Part shown: positions 52,776-60,796 of the stretch, one piece after another
Numbering within the stretch: position 1 is the stretch's first letter
Layout of the letters: every line of letters starts with the position of its first letter
NCBI RefSeq assembly: GCF_031656215.1
Contig: NZ_CP134228.1
Location: 3,429,001-3,493,000, forward strand
DNA length: 64,000 nt
From: Mesorhizobium koreense
GTDB lineage: Bacteria > Pseudomonadota > Alphaproteobacteria > Rhizobiales > Rhizobiaceae
Reading direction: 5' to 3'
Program-made: the position numbers and the translations under genes
The notes under the pieces: model-generated
Databases searched by the model: none
What the model saw: the letters and a program-made list of their open reading frames with translations, nothing else
What the model was told of the DNA's origin: nothing

Positions 52776-53660
52776 ATGACCATTGTGGATGCCGTGTTGG
52801 TCTACTCAACAATCGATGCCATCACGCCAATCCTGCTTGCGGCGCTTGCCGGAATGCTGTGCCAACGCGCAGGTGTTTTCAACATCGCGCTAGAGGGCCT
52901 CATGCTCGCGGGAGCCTTCGGTGCAGTCGCAGGAAGCTGGTACGCGAACAATGCTGAACTTGGTGTCGCCAGCGCGGTAGCATTCAGTGCCAGTCTCGCA
53001 ATTGTGCTGGCAGTAGCTACCCTCTTTGGCGGCAATGTCATTGTTCTCGGGATCGCCGTTAATGTTCTCGCGTCAGGCATGACGGTCTTCCTGTTGCGCC
53101 TGTTATTCGGGCGACAGGGGGTGTTTTCTGACCCGGCGTTGCCCGGCTTGGCCCCGATCAGCGTGCCTGGTTTCGATCGCATCGGGAACCTGGGGGCAGT
53201 CATTGGCGGCCACACCTGGATTGTTTATCTTTCGTGGTTGCTGGTGCCAACAAGCGCGGTGCTGCTATTTCAGACACCTGTCGGTTTGCGCCTTCGTGGT
53301 GTCGGCGAGCAACCCGATGCTGCAGCAACGCTTGGCGTGAATGTCAGACGCTACCGTTGCCTCGCCATCTTGGCATCAGGCGTACTGTGTGGTTTGGCGG
53401 GAGCCCAACTTTCGCTCGGCAGCGTGACCCTTTTCTCTGAAAATATGTCGGCCGGCCGCGGCTGGATAGCCGTCGTCGCGGTGATGCTTGGCAGAGCCCG
53501 CCCAGCTGGCGTGCTGCTTTCGTGTATCGCTTTTGGCATAGCGGATGCCATCGGGTTGCGCCTGCAAGGTCAAGGTCTTCCGAACCAATTGACCGACGCC
53601 GCGCCCTATGTGATCACCCTGATCGCGCTGTTTCTTACGTTTCGCAAGGCGCCGGCGTGA
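52776..53660 (+). CDS. ABC importer permease 2 (BPD_transp_2 type)
   Basis: 294 residues from the ATG at 52776; GTG at 52773 is an alternative. AITPILLAALAGMLCQRAGVFNIALEGLMLAGAFGAV and LRLRGVGEQPDAAATLGVNVRRYR are family signatures, with ~8 membrane segments. It pairs with permease 1. It ends 26 bases before the convergent LysR gene. Confidence 0.9.
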   Translation: MTIVDAVLVYSTIDAITPILLAALAGMLCQRAGVFNIALEGLMLAGAFGAVAGSWYANNAELGVASAVAFSASLAIVLAVATLFGGNVIVLGIAVNVLASGMTVFLLRLLFGRQGVFSDPALPGLAPISVPGFDRIGNLGAVIGGHTWIVYLSWLLVPTSAVLLFQTPVGLRLRGVGEQPDAAATLGVNVRRYRCLAILASGVLCGLAGAQLSLGSVTLFSENMSAGRGWIAVVAVMLGRARPAGVLLSCIAFGIADAIGLRLQGQGLPNQLTDAAPYVITLIALFLTFRKAPA

Positions 53661-53686
53661 GACGGTAACCATCGCGTCAATCGCCG

Positions 53687-54628
53687 TTAGTTCGCCGTCA
53701 GCCGCTCGATCATGCTTTTTGCCAGCGCGTGGAATTCCCGTGCGGCGAAGCGCAGGCTTCCGTCGGTTTTACCGATCAGACAAACCCGGCTAAATGGAAG
53801 GCGGTTGGTCGCAAAGGGCACGAAAACCAACTTCTCACGTGGCAAGTCGTTCTTCAGCATCAACTCACTCAAGATTGCGACGAAGACCCCGGTCTTGGCC
53901 AACTCAATCAGCGTCGACAACGAGTTTGCTTCTACGACAGGAGGCCAATCACGATTAGTCATGTCGAACGCTTTGTCTACGATCTCTCGTATCAAGTTCC
54001 CGCGTTTGGGAAGGGCTAAGCGATATTCTAGGCAGTCCTCGAACCCGATCTTTCTCCTTTTGGCGAGGGGATGATCGCTGCGAACGATCGCACCAATACC
54101 GCGATGTGTCGCCGCTGGCGCCCGGCTCCTCTCGAAAGAAAAGCCGAGATCGGCCTGCCCATCGGCTACCAGCCGAGCAATATCCTCGAGCATCACCACA
54201 TCGACGTCGACGGAGATGCCAGGATACTGGGTACTGAACTCGGCGATAAGCGGCGGCAGAAAAGCAAGAGCGATGCTTTCGGCGGTCGCAATCCGAACAT
54301 TGCCGGTTTTTAGCCCGCGCAACAGGTTGATTTCATCAGCGGCGGCTTCGATCGGACGCGTGACTTGGCGCACATGTTTGAGCAGAATTTGTCCCGCTGG
54401 TGTCAAACTAAGTCGCCTCGCCCTACGATCGAACAGGGGCAATCCCACCGCCCTTTCCAGTCTCCCAATCTGTCGCGCGATCGCCGATGATGCCACGTTC
54501 AGCTGCCTGGACGCTCCTCGGATCGAGAGCCCTTCTCCCACAGCGATGAAATAGAGCAGCGACGGCGTATTGAAATATCGGGCGAGCAACGCCGGCGATA
54601 AAGGTCGGGGCTCTCTGCTGGTGGCCAC
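53687..54628 (-). CDS. LysR-family regulator of the transport/catabolic cluster
   Basis: 313 residues starting at GTG 54628 with an excellent AGGAGGTGA site. HTH at about 20-80 (YFIAVGEGLSIRGASRQLNVASSAIARQIGRLERAVGLPLFDRR), effector domain from ~105 (GNVRIATAESIALAFLPPLIAEFS). Divergent from the HAD/ABC operon; a TGCTG-N9-CAGCA palindrome is 15 bases upstream of its start, and the same pattern precedes the BMP operon. It probably represses itself and controls both importers. Confidence 0.9.
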   Translation of the reverse strand: MATSREPRPLSPALLARYFNTPSLLYFIAVGEGLSIRGASRQLNVASSAIARQIGRLERAVGLPLFDRRARRLSLTPAGQILLKHVRQVTRPIEAAADEINLLRGLKTGNVRIATAESIALAFLPPLIAEFSTQYPGISVDVDVVMLEDIARLVADGQADLGFSFERSRAPAATHRGIGAIVRSDHPLAKRRKIGFEDCLEYRLALPKRGNLIREIVDKAFDMTNRDWPPVVEANSLSTLIELAKTGVFVAILSELMLKNDLPREKLVFVPFATNRLPFSRVCLIGKTDGSLRFAAREFHALAKSMIERLTAN

Positions 54629-54642
54629 TCTTGCTCACCTCC

Positions 54643-54661
54643 TGCTGCCGAAATAGCAGCA
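54643..54661. promoter_or_regulatory. TGCTG-N9-CAGCA operator next to the LysR gene
   Basis: TGCTG (54643-54647), nine bases, CAGCA (54657-54661). It sits just above the ribosome site of the LysR gene and 148 bases before the HAD gene. Same arms and same spacing as the site at 49027-49045. Confidence 0.65.
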
Positions 54662-54808
54662 CAGAGCGATCAAAGAAGCAATATCCGCGAACACCTCGTC
54701 CGGCTAGATTGGGATGATGGAACGGCACGCAACCGCCATCGGCAAAGACGCAATTCGAGAGCGTCAAGGCTTGCGCTCATCTCCTCAACAACACCGGACG
54801 AAAACCGT

Positions 54809-55531
54809 ATGAACGCAACAAAACTTAGCGGTGTCAAAGCACTCACTTTCGATGTCTTTGGAACCATAGCGGATTGGCGCACCAGCATTTCATCAGAGGT
54901 GACCAAGTGTGCGAGAAAATATGGCGTTGACATAGACGGCGTCGAATTCGCGGACGCCTGGCGTGCACAATATCGTCCTTCCATGGACAAGGTGCGCGAC
55001 AAGGTGTTGCCTTGGAGGAACATCGACGAGCTACATCTCATCGTGCTCAGGAATCTCATCGAACAGTTCGGCCTGCGAGAAATCTCCGAGACGGACCTTC
55101 ATGGGCTCAACCACGCCTGGCATCGCCTCAATCCTTGGCCGGATGTCTTGCCAGGAATGACCCGCCTACGGCAGCGCTACACACTGGCCTCCCTCTCGAA
55201 CGGCAACATGGCGCTTCTGATCAACATGGCGAAGCTCCATGGTATTCCGTGGGACTGCATATTTTCGGCCGAGCTGTTCAAGTGCTACAAGCCGGACCAG
55301 CAGCTTTACAAAGGGGCGGTGGAATTTCTCGGGTTGTCGCCCGAGGAAGTGATGATGGTCGCATCTCACAAATTCGACGTCGAGGCCGCCGCGTTGATCG
55401 GCATGCGGACCGCGTTCGTGCCCCGTCCGGCGGAATCCAGCCCGCAGTGGAATGTCGACCTTAATCCGAGCGCAACCTTCGATGTCGTCGCGGATAGTTT
55501 CGAACAGCTCGCGGACGTCATGGGCGCGTGA
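54809..55531 (+). CDS. HAD-superfamily hydrolase annotated as haloacid dehalogenase type II
   Basis: 240 residues. Motif I FDVFGTIADWR with the nucleophile Asp, motif II LSNGN (Ser-Asn), motif III Lys in CYKPDQQLYKGA and motif IV VASHKFDVEAAALIGMRTAFV. In characterised L-2-haloacid dehalogenases motif IV reads SSNxxD; here it is ASHxxD, a variant common among members of unproven substrate, so dehalogenation is not assured. Divergent from LysR and first in a unit with a taurine/nitrate-type importer. Confidence 0.82.
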   Translation: MNATKLSGVKALTFDVFGTIADWRTSISSEVTKCARKYGVDIDGVEFADAWRAQYRPSMDKVRDKVLPWRNIDELHLIVLRNLIEQFGLREISETDLHGLNHAWHRLNPWPDVLPGMTRLRQRYTLASLSNGNMALLINMAKLHGIPWDCIFSAELFKCYKPDQQLYKGAVEFLGLSPEEVMMVASHKFDVEAAALIGMRTAFVPRPAESSPQWNVDLNPSATFDVVADSFEQLADVMGA

Positions 55532-55562
55532 ACCCGCGCTATTGATAACAGGAGGAAATACG

Positions 55563-56597
55563 ATGGGGAGGACGATAAGATCGACGCGCAGGACGTTTCT
55601 CAAGACTTCGGCGGTGGTGGCCGGTGCGCTGGCGGTGCCAAACTCCCTGTTTGGCACCGCCGCCAGGGCAGCTGGGACAAGATCAGTTACCGTACAGCTG
55701 GGATGGCTGATCAACGCCTATCATACGGGCGACATTGTCGCGAAGGAAATGGGCTATCTTGAAGAGGAAGGCTTGGATGTTGCCTTTCACCAAGGTGGCC
55801 CCAGTATTGACGGCATCGCAAGTGTCGCGTCCGGCCAAGCGCAAATCGGCCAGATTTCGTCCAGCCCATCGATCATGTACGCGGTGTCACAAAGCATCCC
55901 GATCAAAGCGTTCGCCGTCGGCGCTCAGCGGCATCCATTCGCCTATTTCTCACGGCCGGAAGCTCCAGTGAAGCAACCGAAGGATTTGATCGGTAAGAAG
56001 CTTGGACTGCCTCAACTAAGCAAGATAATCAACTCGGCTGTACTGAAGCGCAATAACATCGACGAGAGCCAAGTCGAGATCGTCACGATCGGTGCCGACA
56101 AGACACCCTTTATGACCCGCCAGGTGGACGTGATCACCAGTTGGACCACCGATCTGGGCCCGTTGGCGGAGGTGAAGGACCTAGTGGTGATGCACATCTG
56201 GGACCATGGCGTGCCCCTTTACGCGCTGCCATACTATGCGACCCACGATACTGTTGACCGTAATCAGCCGCTTCTGGACGGCTACCTCAGAGCAGCCGCG
56301 CGTGGCTGGGAGTTCACGAAGACGAATCCGGAAAAGGCCGCCGAAATCGCGATCCGAGCATACCCCAATCTGAACCGGGAAAAGACGCTTGCGGGCGTCA
56401 AAATCTTCCTGGGCTACTGCTTCAACTCGCAGACACGGCAAAACGGCTGGGGGACCTTCGAGACCGGCATCTGGGCCGACCAGGTAGCGCTCTTCGACGG
56501 ATTGAACCAGTTTCCCTCCGGCGCGCCGAAATTAGACAACTTGATCACGACGGCCGTGTTGAACGCGACCGAAGCCGCACGCCCGAAGCTCGGGTAA
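55563..56597 (+). CDS. ABC substrate-binding protein, NMT1/TauA/SsuA type, Tat-exported
   Basis: 344 residues with a strong AGGAGG site. Tat signal STRRTFLK followed by a hydrophobic stretch and AARA cleavage near 37. Body: VTVQLGWLINAYHTGDIVAKEMGYLEEEGLDVAFHQGG, IASVASGQAQIGQ and KTPFMTRQVDVITSWTTDLG, as in binding proteins for sulfonates, nitrate or thiamine precursors. The ligand is unknown. Tat export suggests folding before secretion. Confidence 0.87.
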   Translation: MGRTIRSTRRTFLKTSAVVAGALAVPNSLFGTAARAAGTRSVTVQLGWLINAYHTGDIVAKEMGYLEEEGLDVAFHQGGPSIDGIASVASGQAQIGQISSSPSIMYAVSQSIPIKAFAVGAQRHPFAYFSRPEAPVKQPKDLIGKKLGLPQLSKIINSAVLKRNNIDESQVEIVTIGADKTPFMTRQVDVITSWTTDLGPLAEVKDLVVMHIWDHGVPLYALPYYATHDTVDRNQPLLDGYLRAAARGWEFTKTNPEKAAEIAIRAYPNLNREKTLAGVKIFLGYCFNSQTRQNGWGTFETGIWADQVALFDGLNQFPSGAPKLDNLITTAVLNATEAARPKLG

Positions 56598-56622
56598 CGG
56601 GTACGAGATTGGAGCGTACACG

Positions 56623-57432
56623 ATGCTGATTGATCAAGTTGATCCCCATGTCGCGAAGCCGGCAAGCGCCGGCGCGGAGGCGATTCACCTCAGCGGAGTC
56701 ACGGTGAAATTCACCACCGAACGCGGCACGGTCACGGCCCTCAATGAGATCGACTTGTCTGTAAGGACTGGTGGCTTCCTAACGCTCCTGGGGCCGTCCG
56801 GGTGTGGCAAGTCGACGTTGCTGCGCGTCCTGGCCGATTTGGTTCCAGTGAGCGAGGGAGTCGTCCGAGTGATGGGTGGCTCGCCAGCCGATGCCCGCAA
56901 GAGCCGGTCCCTCGGCTTCGTATTTCAGGATGCCGCCTTGATGCCGTGGCGGACCGCTTTGGAGAACATCCGGCTGCCATTGGAAGTCAGGCGGGGGGCG
57001 GAGGCTATCCGCTGCAAGGACCCCCGCGAGTTGCTCGCGCTGGTGGGGCTTTCGGGCTGGGAGAATGCGTACCCGCACGAACTGTCTGGCGGAATGCGAC
57101 AACGGGTTGCGATCGCGAGAGCCCTGGTGACGACACCGAGGCTGCTCCTCATGGACGAACCGTTTGGTGCGCTGGACGAGGTCACTCGCGATAGGCTGAA
57201 CGAGGAGTTGCTACTGATCTGGGAGAAGACGGGGACGACTATCCTGTTTGTGACCCATTCAATTTACGAGGCCGCCTTCCTCGGAGAAGAGGTGCTGGTA
57301 TTGGCTGCACATCCCGGTCGCGTGAAGGAAGTCGTTCCCGTCAGTCTGCCGTCGCCGCGCCGCATAAAGATGCGCGAGACTGCTCCGTTCACGCGACTGG
57401 CGGCGATGCTGCGGTCAACGCTGGAGAACTGA
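56623..57432 (+). CDS. ABC importer ATPase (TauB/SsuB type)
   Basis: 269 residues. Walker A LLGPSGCGKSTLLRVLADL, Q-loop FVFQDAALMPWRTALENI, signature LSGGMRQRVAIARAL, Walker B LLLMDEPFGALDE and the switch His in LFVTHSIYEAAFLGEEVLVL. Partner of the binding protein before it and the permease three bases after it. Confidence 0.92.
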   Translation: MLIDQVDPHVAKPASAGAEAIHLSGVTVKFTTERGTVTALNEIDLSVRTGGFLTLLGPSGCGKSTLLRVLADLVPVSEGVVRVMGGSPADARKSRSLGFVFQDAALMPWRTALENIRLPLEVRRGAEAIRCKDPRELLALVGLSGWENAYPHELSGGMRQRVAIARALVTTPRLLLMDEPFGALDEVTRDRLNEELLLIWEKTGTTILFVTHSIYEAAFLGEEVLVLAAHPGRVKEVVPVSLPSPRRIKMRETAPFTRLAAMLRSTLEN

Positions 57433-57434
57433 CG

Positions 57435-58265
57435 ATGAGCGCTGCACATCTCTCGCCAACAGCCAACTTCGTCGACAACAAGGAGATGACACGGCTCCAG
57501 AGTCGAGCCCGATATCTCAGGTGGAGGCAGCGCATCCTGCCAGTCATCGCCTTCCTGGCATTGCTTGTGCTCTGGGAGGCGACGGTTGTGATGCTTCACG
57601 TTAAAGCGTACATCGCGCCCGCACCCAGCGTCGTGCTGAAAACGCTCTACGAGAATTACCCGATGCTGCTGCACAATCTTGTGCCGACAGTTGTCGAGTC
57701 ACTTAGCGGTTTTATGTTGGGCAACCTCGCTGCCGCCGCAGTTGCCGTCTTTTTTGTGTATAACAAGGCTGTGGAAGAGGCGCTATTTCCGATAGCGGTG
57801 ATGATCAACACGATCCCCGTTGTCGCAAAGGCGCCGATCCTCGTCCTTTTACTGGGCACCGGATTCGCGCCGAAGATCGTCATTGCGGGGATGATCTGCT
57901 TCTTTCCAATGCTGGTTAACATGGTTCGCGGACTACGGGATGTGAACGCGCAGCAGCTTGAGCTCATGCATGTTATCTCGGCGTCTCAGCTCGAGATTTT
58001 CACCAAATTGCGCTTCAGGAACTCGTTGCCGTATCTGTTTTCCGCATTGCGGATCACCGCCCCGGTATCGGTCATAGGAGCCATCATCGCCGAATGGATC
58101 GGTTCCGACTTAGGAATTGGTGCTCTGATTATTCAGTCCACCTACGAGTTCAATTCGCCGCTTCTCTACGCAACCATCATCGTCGCCTCGACATTTTCTG
58201 CAACTTTCTTCGGCATCATCGTGTGGCTGGAGCACCGTGCCATCCATTGGAATTCGACGGCGTAA
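57435..58265 (+). CDS. ABC importer permease (TauC/SsuC type)
   Basis: 276 residues with about six membrane segments. BPD_transp_1 features: NLVPTVVESLSGFMLGNLAAAAVAVFFVYN, the EAA-like loop ELMHVISASQLEIFTKLRFRNSLPYLFSALRITAP and IIAEWIGSDLGIGALI. It completes the second importer. Confidence 0.9.
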   Translation: MSAAHLSPTANFVDNKEMTRLQSRARYLRWRQRILPVIAFLALLVLWEATVVMLHVKAYIAPAPSVVLKTLYENYPMLLHNLVPTVVESLSGFMLGNLAAAAVAVFFVYNKAVEEALFPIAVMINTIPVVAKAPILVLLLGTGFAPKIVIAGMICFFPMLVNMVRGLRDVNAQQLELMHVISASQLEIFTKLRFRNSLPYLFSALRITAPVSVIGAIIAEWIGSDLGIGALIIQSTYEFNSPLLYATIIVASTFSATFFGIIVWLEHRAIHWNSTA

Positions 58266-58389
58266 ACTTACGACGGCAGGCGGCCTGCACCTGAGGTCTG
58301 TGACCTTCCAGGCGCCATGCAGCCGCCAACTCCGCGCAGATATGCCCCTCCTATGAATGCAAAACCTTAGCATGTCGGAGAAGTCCATC

Positions 58390-59847
58390 ATGCCTCTGCA
58401 GCTGAACGACCACGGTCTCCTTGAATGCCGCGCGTTTGTGGCCGGTAGATGGCGCGAAGGAGTTAGAACGTTCGCTGTCATCAATCCTGCGACGAACGAA
58501 GAGATAGCTCGGGTGCCCGAAATGACTCCCGCGGACGTGCGCTCTGCCATCGACGCCGCCTATCTGGCGCAAAAGGCTTGGGGGTCGTTAAGCTCCAAAG
58601 AGCGCGGTGCCATTCTGCTGAGATGGCAGGCACTCATGCTGGAGAATGCCGAGGATCTCGCGAGGATCCTGACGGCTGAAATGGGAAAACCGCTGGCGGA
58701 AGCACGAGGAGAAATTGTCTATGGAGCGAGCTTTATCCAGTGGTTCGCGGAAGAGGCACGTCGCGCGTACGGAGACGTTATCCCGCCACCGCAAAGCGAT
58801 AGACGCATCATCGTTCTGAAACAGCCGGTCGGCGTGGTCGGGTCGATCACGCCGTGGAACTTTCCGAATGCGATGATCGCACGCAAAGTTGGTCCCGCTC
58901 TCGCCTCGGGATGCACGTTTGTCAGCCGGCCGTCCGAGAAAACGCCCCTCTCCGCCCTCGCGATGGCGGTGCTCGCCGAGCGGGCGGGAATTCCCGAGGG
59001 CGTCCTAAGCTTCGTTACCGGGACCGACGCCGAAGGGCTGGGTCTGGAACTGTGCACAAATCCGAAGGTTCGCAAAGTGACCTTCACGGGCTCTACCGAA
59101 GTCGGTCGAATCCTCTGGCGCCAATGCGCTCACGACATTAAGAAATTATCGCTCGAACTTGGTGGAAACGCTCCCTTCATCGTGTTTGACGACGCAGATA
59201 TCGATAAAGCGGTTGAAGGGGCTCTCATCGCCAAATATCGCAACTCCGGTCAGACCTGCGTATGTGCCAACCGGATATACGTCCAGCGGGGGATACTTGA
59301 CGCCTTCGCCCCGAAGTTCGCGGCTGCAAGTGCTGCATTGAAAGTCGGCGACGGGATGGCACCTGGCACCGCGATCGGACCGCTCGTTGATGCCCAAGGA
59401 CTGGCGAAGGTCGAGGACCACGTAGAGGACGCACTCGTGAAGGGCGCCCGCCTGCTGACTGGGGGCCGTCGGTCATCTCTTGGCGGAACTTTCTACGAAC
59501 CGACCGTGCTCGTTGACGTCAAAAGCGGAATGAAAATACTCGCCGAAGAAACATTCGGTCCAGTCGCCCCAATCGTTGTCTTCGATTCCATCGACGAGGT
59601 CATCGCGCTCGCCAACGACACGGAATTTGGACTGGCATCCTATTTCTACACCCGCGATCTGCGCCGCACCTGGAAGGTCGCGGAAGCGCTCGAGTGCGGC
59701 ATAATCGGCATCAATACGGGCCTGATTTCGACGGCAGAAGCTCCGTTCGGGGGGACAAAGTCGTCTGGCATTGGTCGTGAGGGATCAAAGTATGGTTTGG
59801 ACGACTACATGGAAACTAAATATCTATGCATGGACATCGGCGTTTAA
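58390..59847 (+). CDS. NAD(P)-dependent aldehyde dehydrogenase, succinate-semialdehyde type
   Basis: 485 residues from the ATG at 58390, chosen because only this start has a ribosome site (CGGAGAAG); earlier in-frame ATGs at 58357 and 58372 lack one. GSITPWNFPNAMIARKVGPALASG, FTGSTEVGRIL, catalytic Glu in LELGGNAPFIVF and Cys290 in NSGQTCVCANR, and EETFGPVAPIVVF are all present. The usual Lys of the KPAE cofactor site is Arg here (SRPSEKTPLSALA). It oxidises a semialdehyde or similar aldehyde to acid. It follows the importer by 124 bases and may receive the GMC enzyme product. Confidence 0.88.
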   Translation: MPLQLNDHGLLECRAFVAGRWREGVRTFAVINPATNEEIARVPEMTPADVRSAIDAAYLAQKAWGSLSSKERGAILLRWQALMLENAEDLARILTAEMGKPLAEARGEIVYGASFIQWFAEEARRAYGDVIPPPQSDRRIIVLKQPVGVVGSITPWNFPNAMIARKVGPALASGCTFVSRPSEKTPLSALAMAVLAERAGIPEGVLSFVTGTDAEGLGLELCTNPKVRKVTFTGSTEVGRILWRQCAHDIKKLSLELGGNAPFIVFDDADIDKAVEGALIAKYRNSGQTCVCANRIYVQRGILDAFAPKFAAASAALKVGDGMAPGTAIGPLVDAQGLAKVEDHVEDALVKGARLLTGGRRSSLGGTFYEPTVLVDVKSGMKILAEETFGPVAPIVVFDSIDEVIALANDTEFGLASYFYTRDLRRTWKVAEALECGIIGINTGLISTAEAPFGGTKSSGIGREGSKYGLDDYMETKYLCMDIGV

Positions 59848-59892
59848 CTCCGAAGCTTCCGAGTCGGTCTACGTCGAGCAGAAAGACGGGCG

Positions 59893-60708
59893 GTGACGCA
59901 AGTTACTTCACTGAAGTTTGACCTACAGCGCACCGGCCTCCTACGCTCGGGAGCGACAGCTCGTCATTTCAACCCACATCTGCACAGCACGCACTCCATT
60001 GTCCTCCTCAAATCAGGAGCCGCAAGGATACAATCTGCACGATGGAGCAAGGTCGTTGGCGCTGGCGACGTTTTTTTCTTCAATCCTTTCGAAGTCCATG
60101 CTGCAGAAAGCGTACAGGCGCCGGCTGAATACGAGACGCTTTACCCGTCGCAAGAGTTCATTGCGGGATGTGTCGCCGAACGGAACGCCGGCGACACCAT
60201 TATCATTCAGACGGACGTGATATCGCGGAGCCGCCAGACGCGCGAGTTGGCTGAAGTCCTGTCCGCGCCGGTCGCCGACGGCGGGGCGATCGAAGAGGCG
60301 CTCCGTAACATTCTGCAAGCTTGCACGGTCTCAACGGACAGCCCGGCATTGTGTGCCAAGTCAGTAGCCTTCAGGGCCTGCAGGTTCATAAAGGACAATT
60401 GCTCGCGCGCAATGCGGACAAATGACCTGGCAAACAAAATGGGCCTCCACAGAAGCCATTTCATCCGGGCCTTCAAAAAAGAAACGGGAATTGCTCCCCA
60501 GAACTATATCCGACAGGTGCGCGTCGCAAAGGCGCACGACTTGATATGTGCCGGCCTTGATTTGAGCGAGGTCGCACAGATCGTTGGCTTCTGCGATCAA
60601 GCCCATCTCTCGCGCGAGTTCAAGAAGGTATTTGGCGTGCCCCCAGGCGCGCTGTCACGCCGTATTGCCGCTGCGTCTCGGCAGCAGAGCCGACTTCTTG
60701 ACTCGTGA
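59893..60708 (+). CDS. AraC-family regulator with cupin-like N-terminus
   Basis: 271 residues starting with GTG at 59893. The N-terminal AraC-binding cupin has HFNPHLHSTHSIVLLKSGAARIQ and GAGDVFFFNPFEVHA. Two HTHs at the end: NDLANKMGLHRSHFIRAFKKETGIAPQNYIRQVRVAKAHDLI and LSEVAQIVGFCDQAHLSREFKKVFGVPPG. It likely senses an amino compound and controls the adjoining trpB-like gene or the dehydrogenase, both on the same strand. Confidence 0.88.
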   Translation: MTQVTSLKFDLQRTGLLRSGATARHFNPHLHSTHSIVLLKSGAARIQSARWSKVVGAGDVFFFNPFEVHAAESVQAPAEYETLYPSQEFIAGCVAERNAGDTIIIQTDVISRSRQTRELAEVLSAPVADGGAIEEALRNILQACTVSTDSPALCAKSVAFRACRFIKDNCSRAMRTNDLANKMGLHRSHFIRAFKKETGIAPQNYIRQVRVAKAHDLICAGLDLSEVAQIVGFCDQAHLSREFKKVFGVPPGALSRRIAAASRQQSRLLDS

Positions 60709-60796
60709 TTAGGTGAGCCCACCTGGGACACGCAAATCCTGTTCAATACGTTGGAGACAGAGCGAGGTAGCGTAGACCATCTTGTCCCAATAACGG

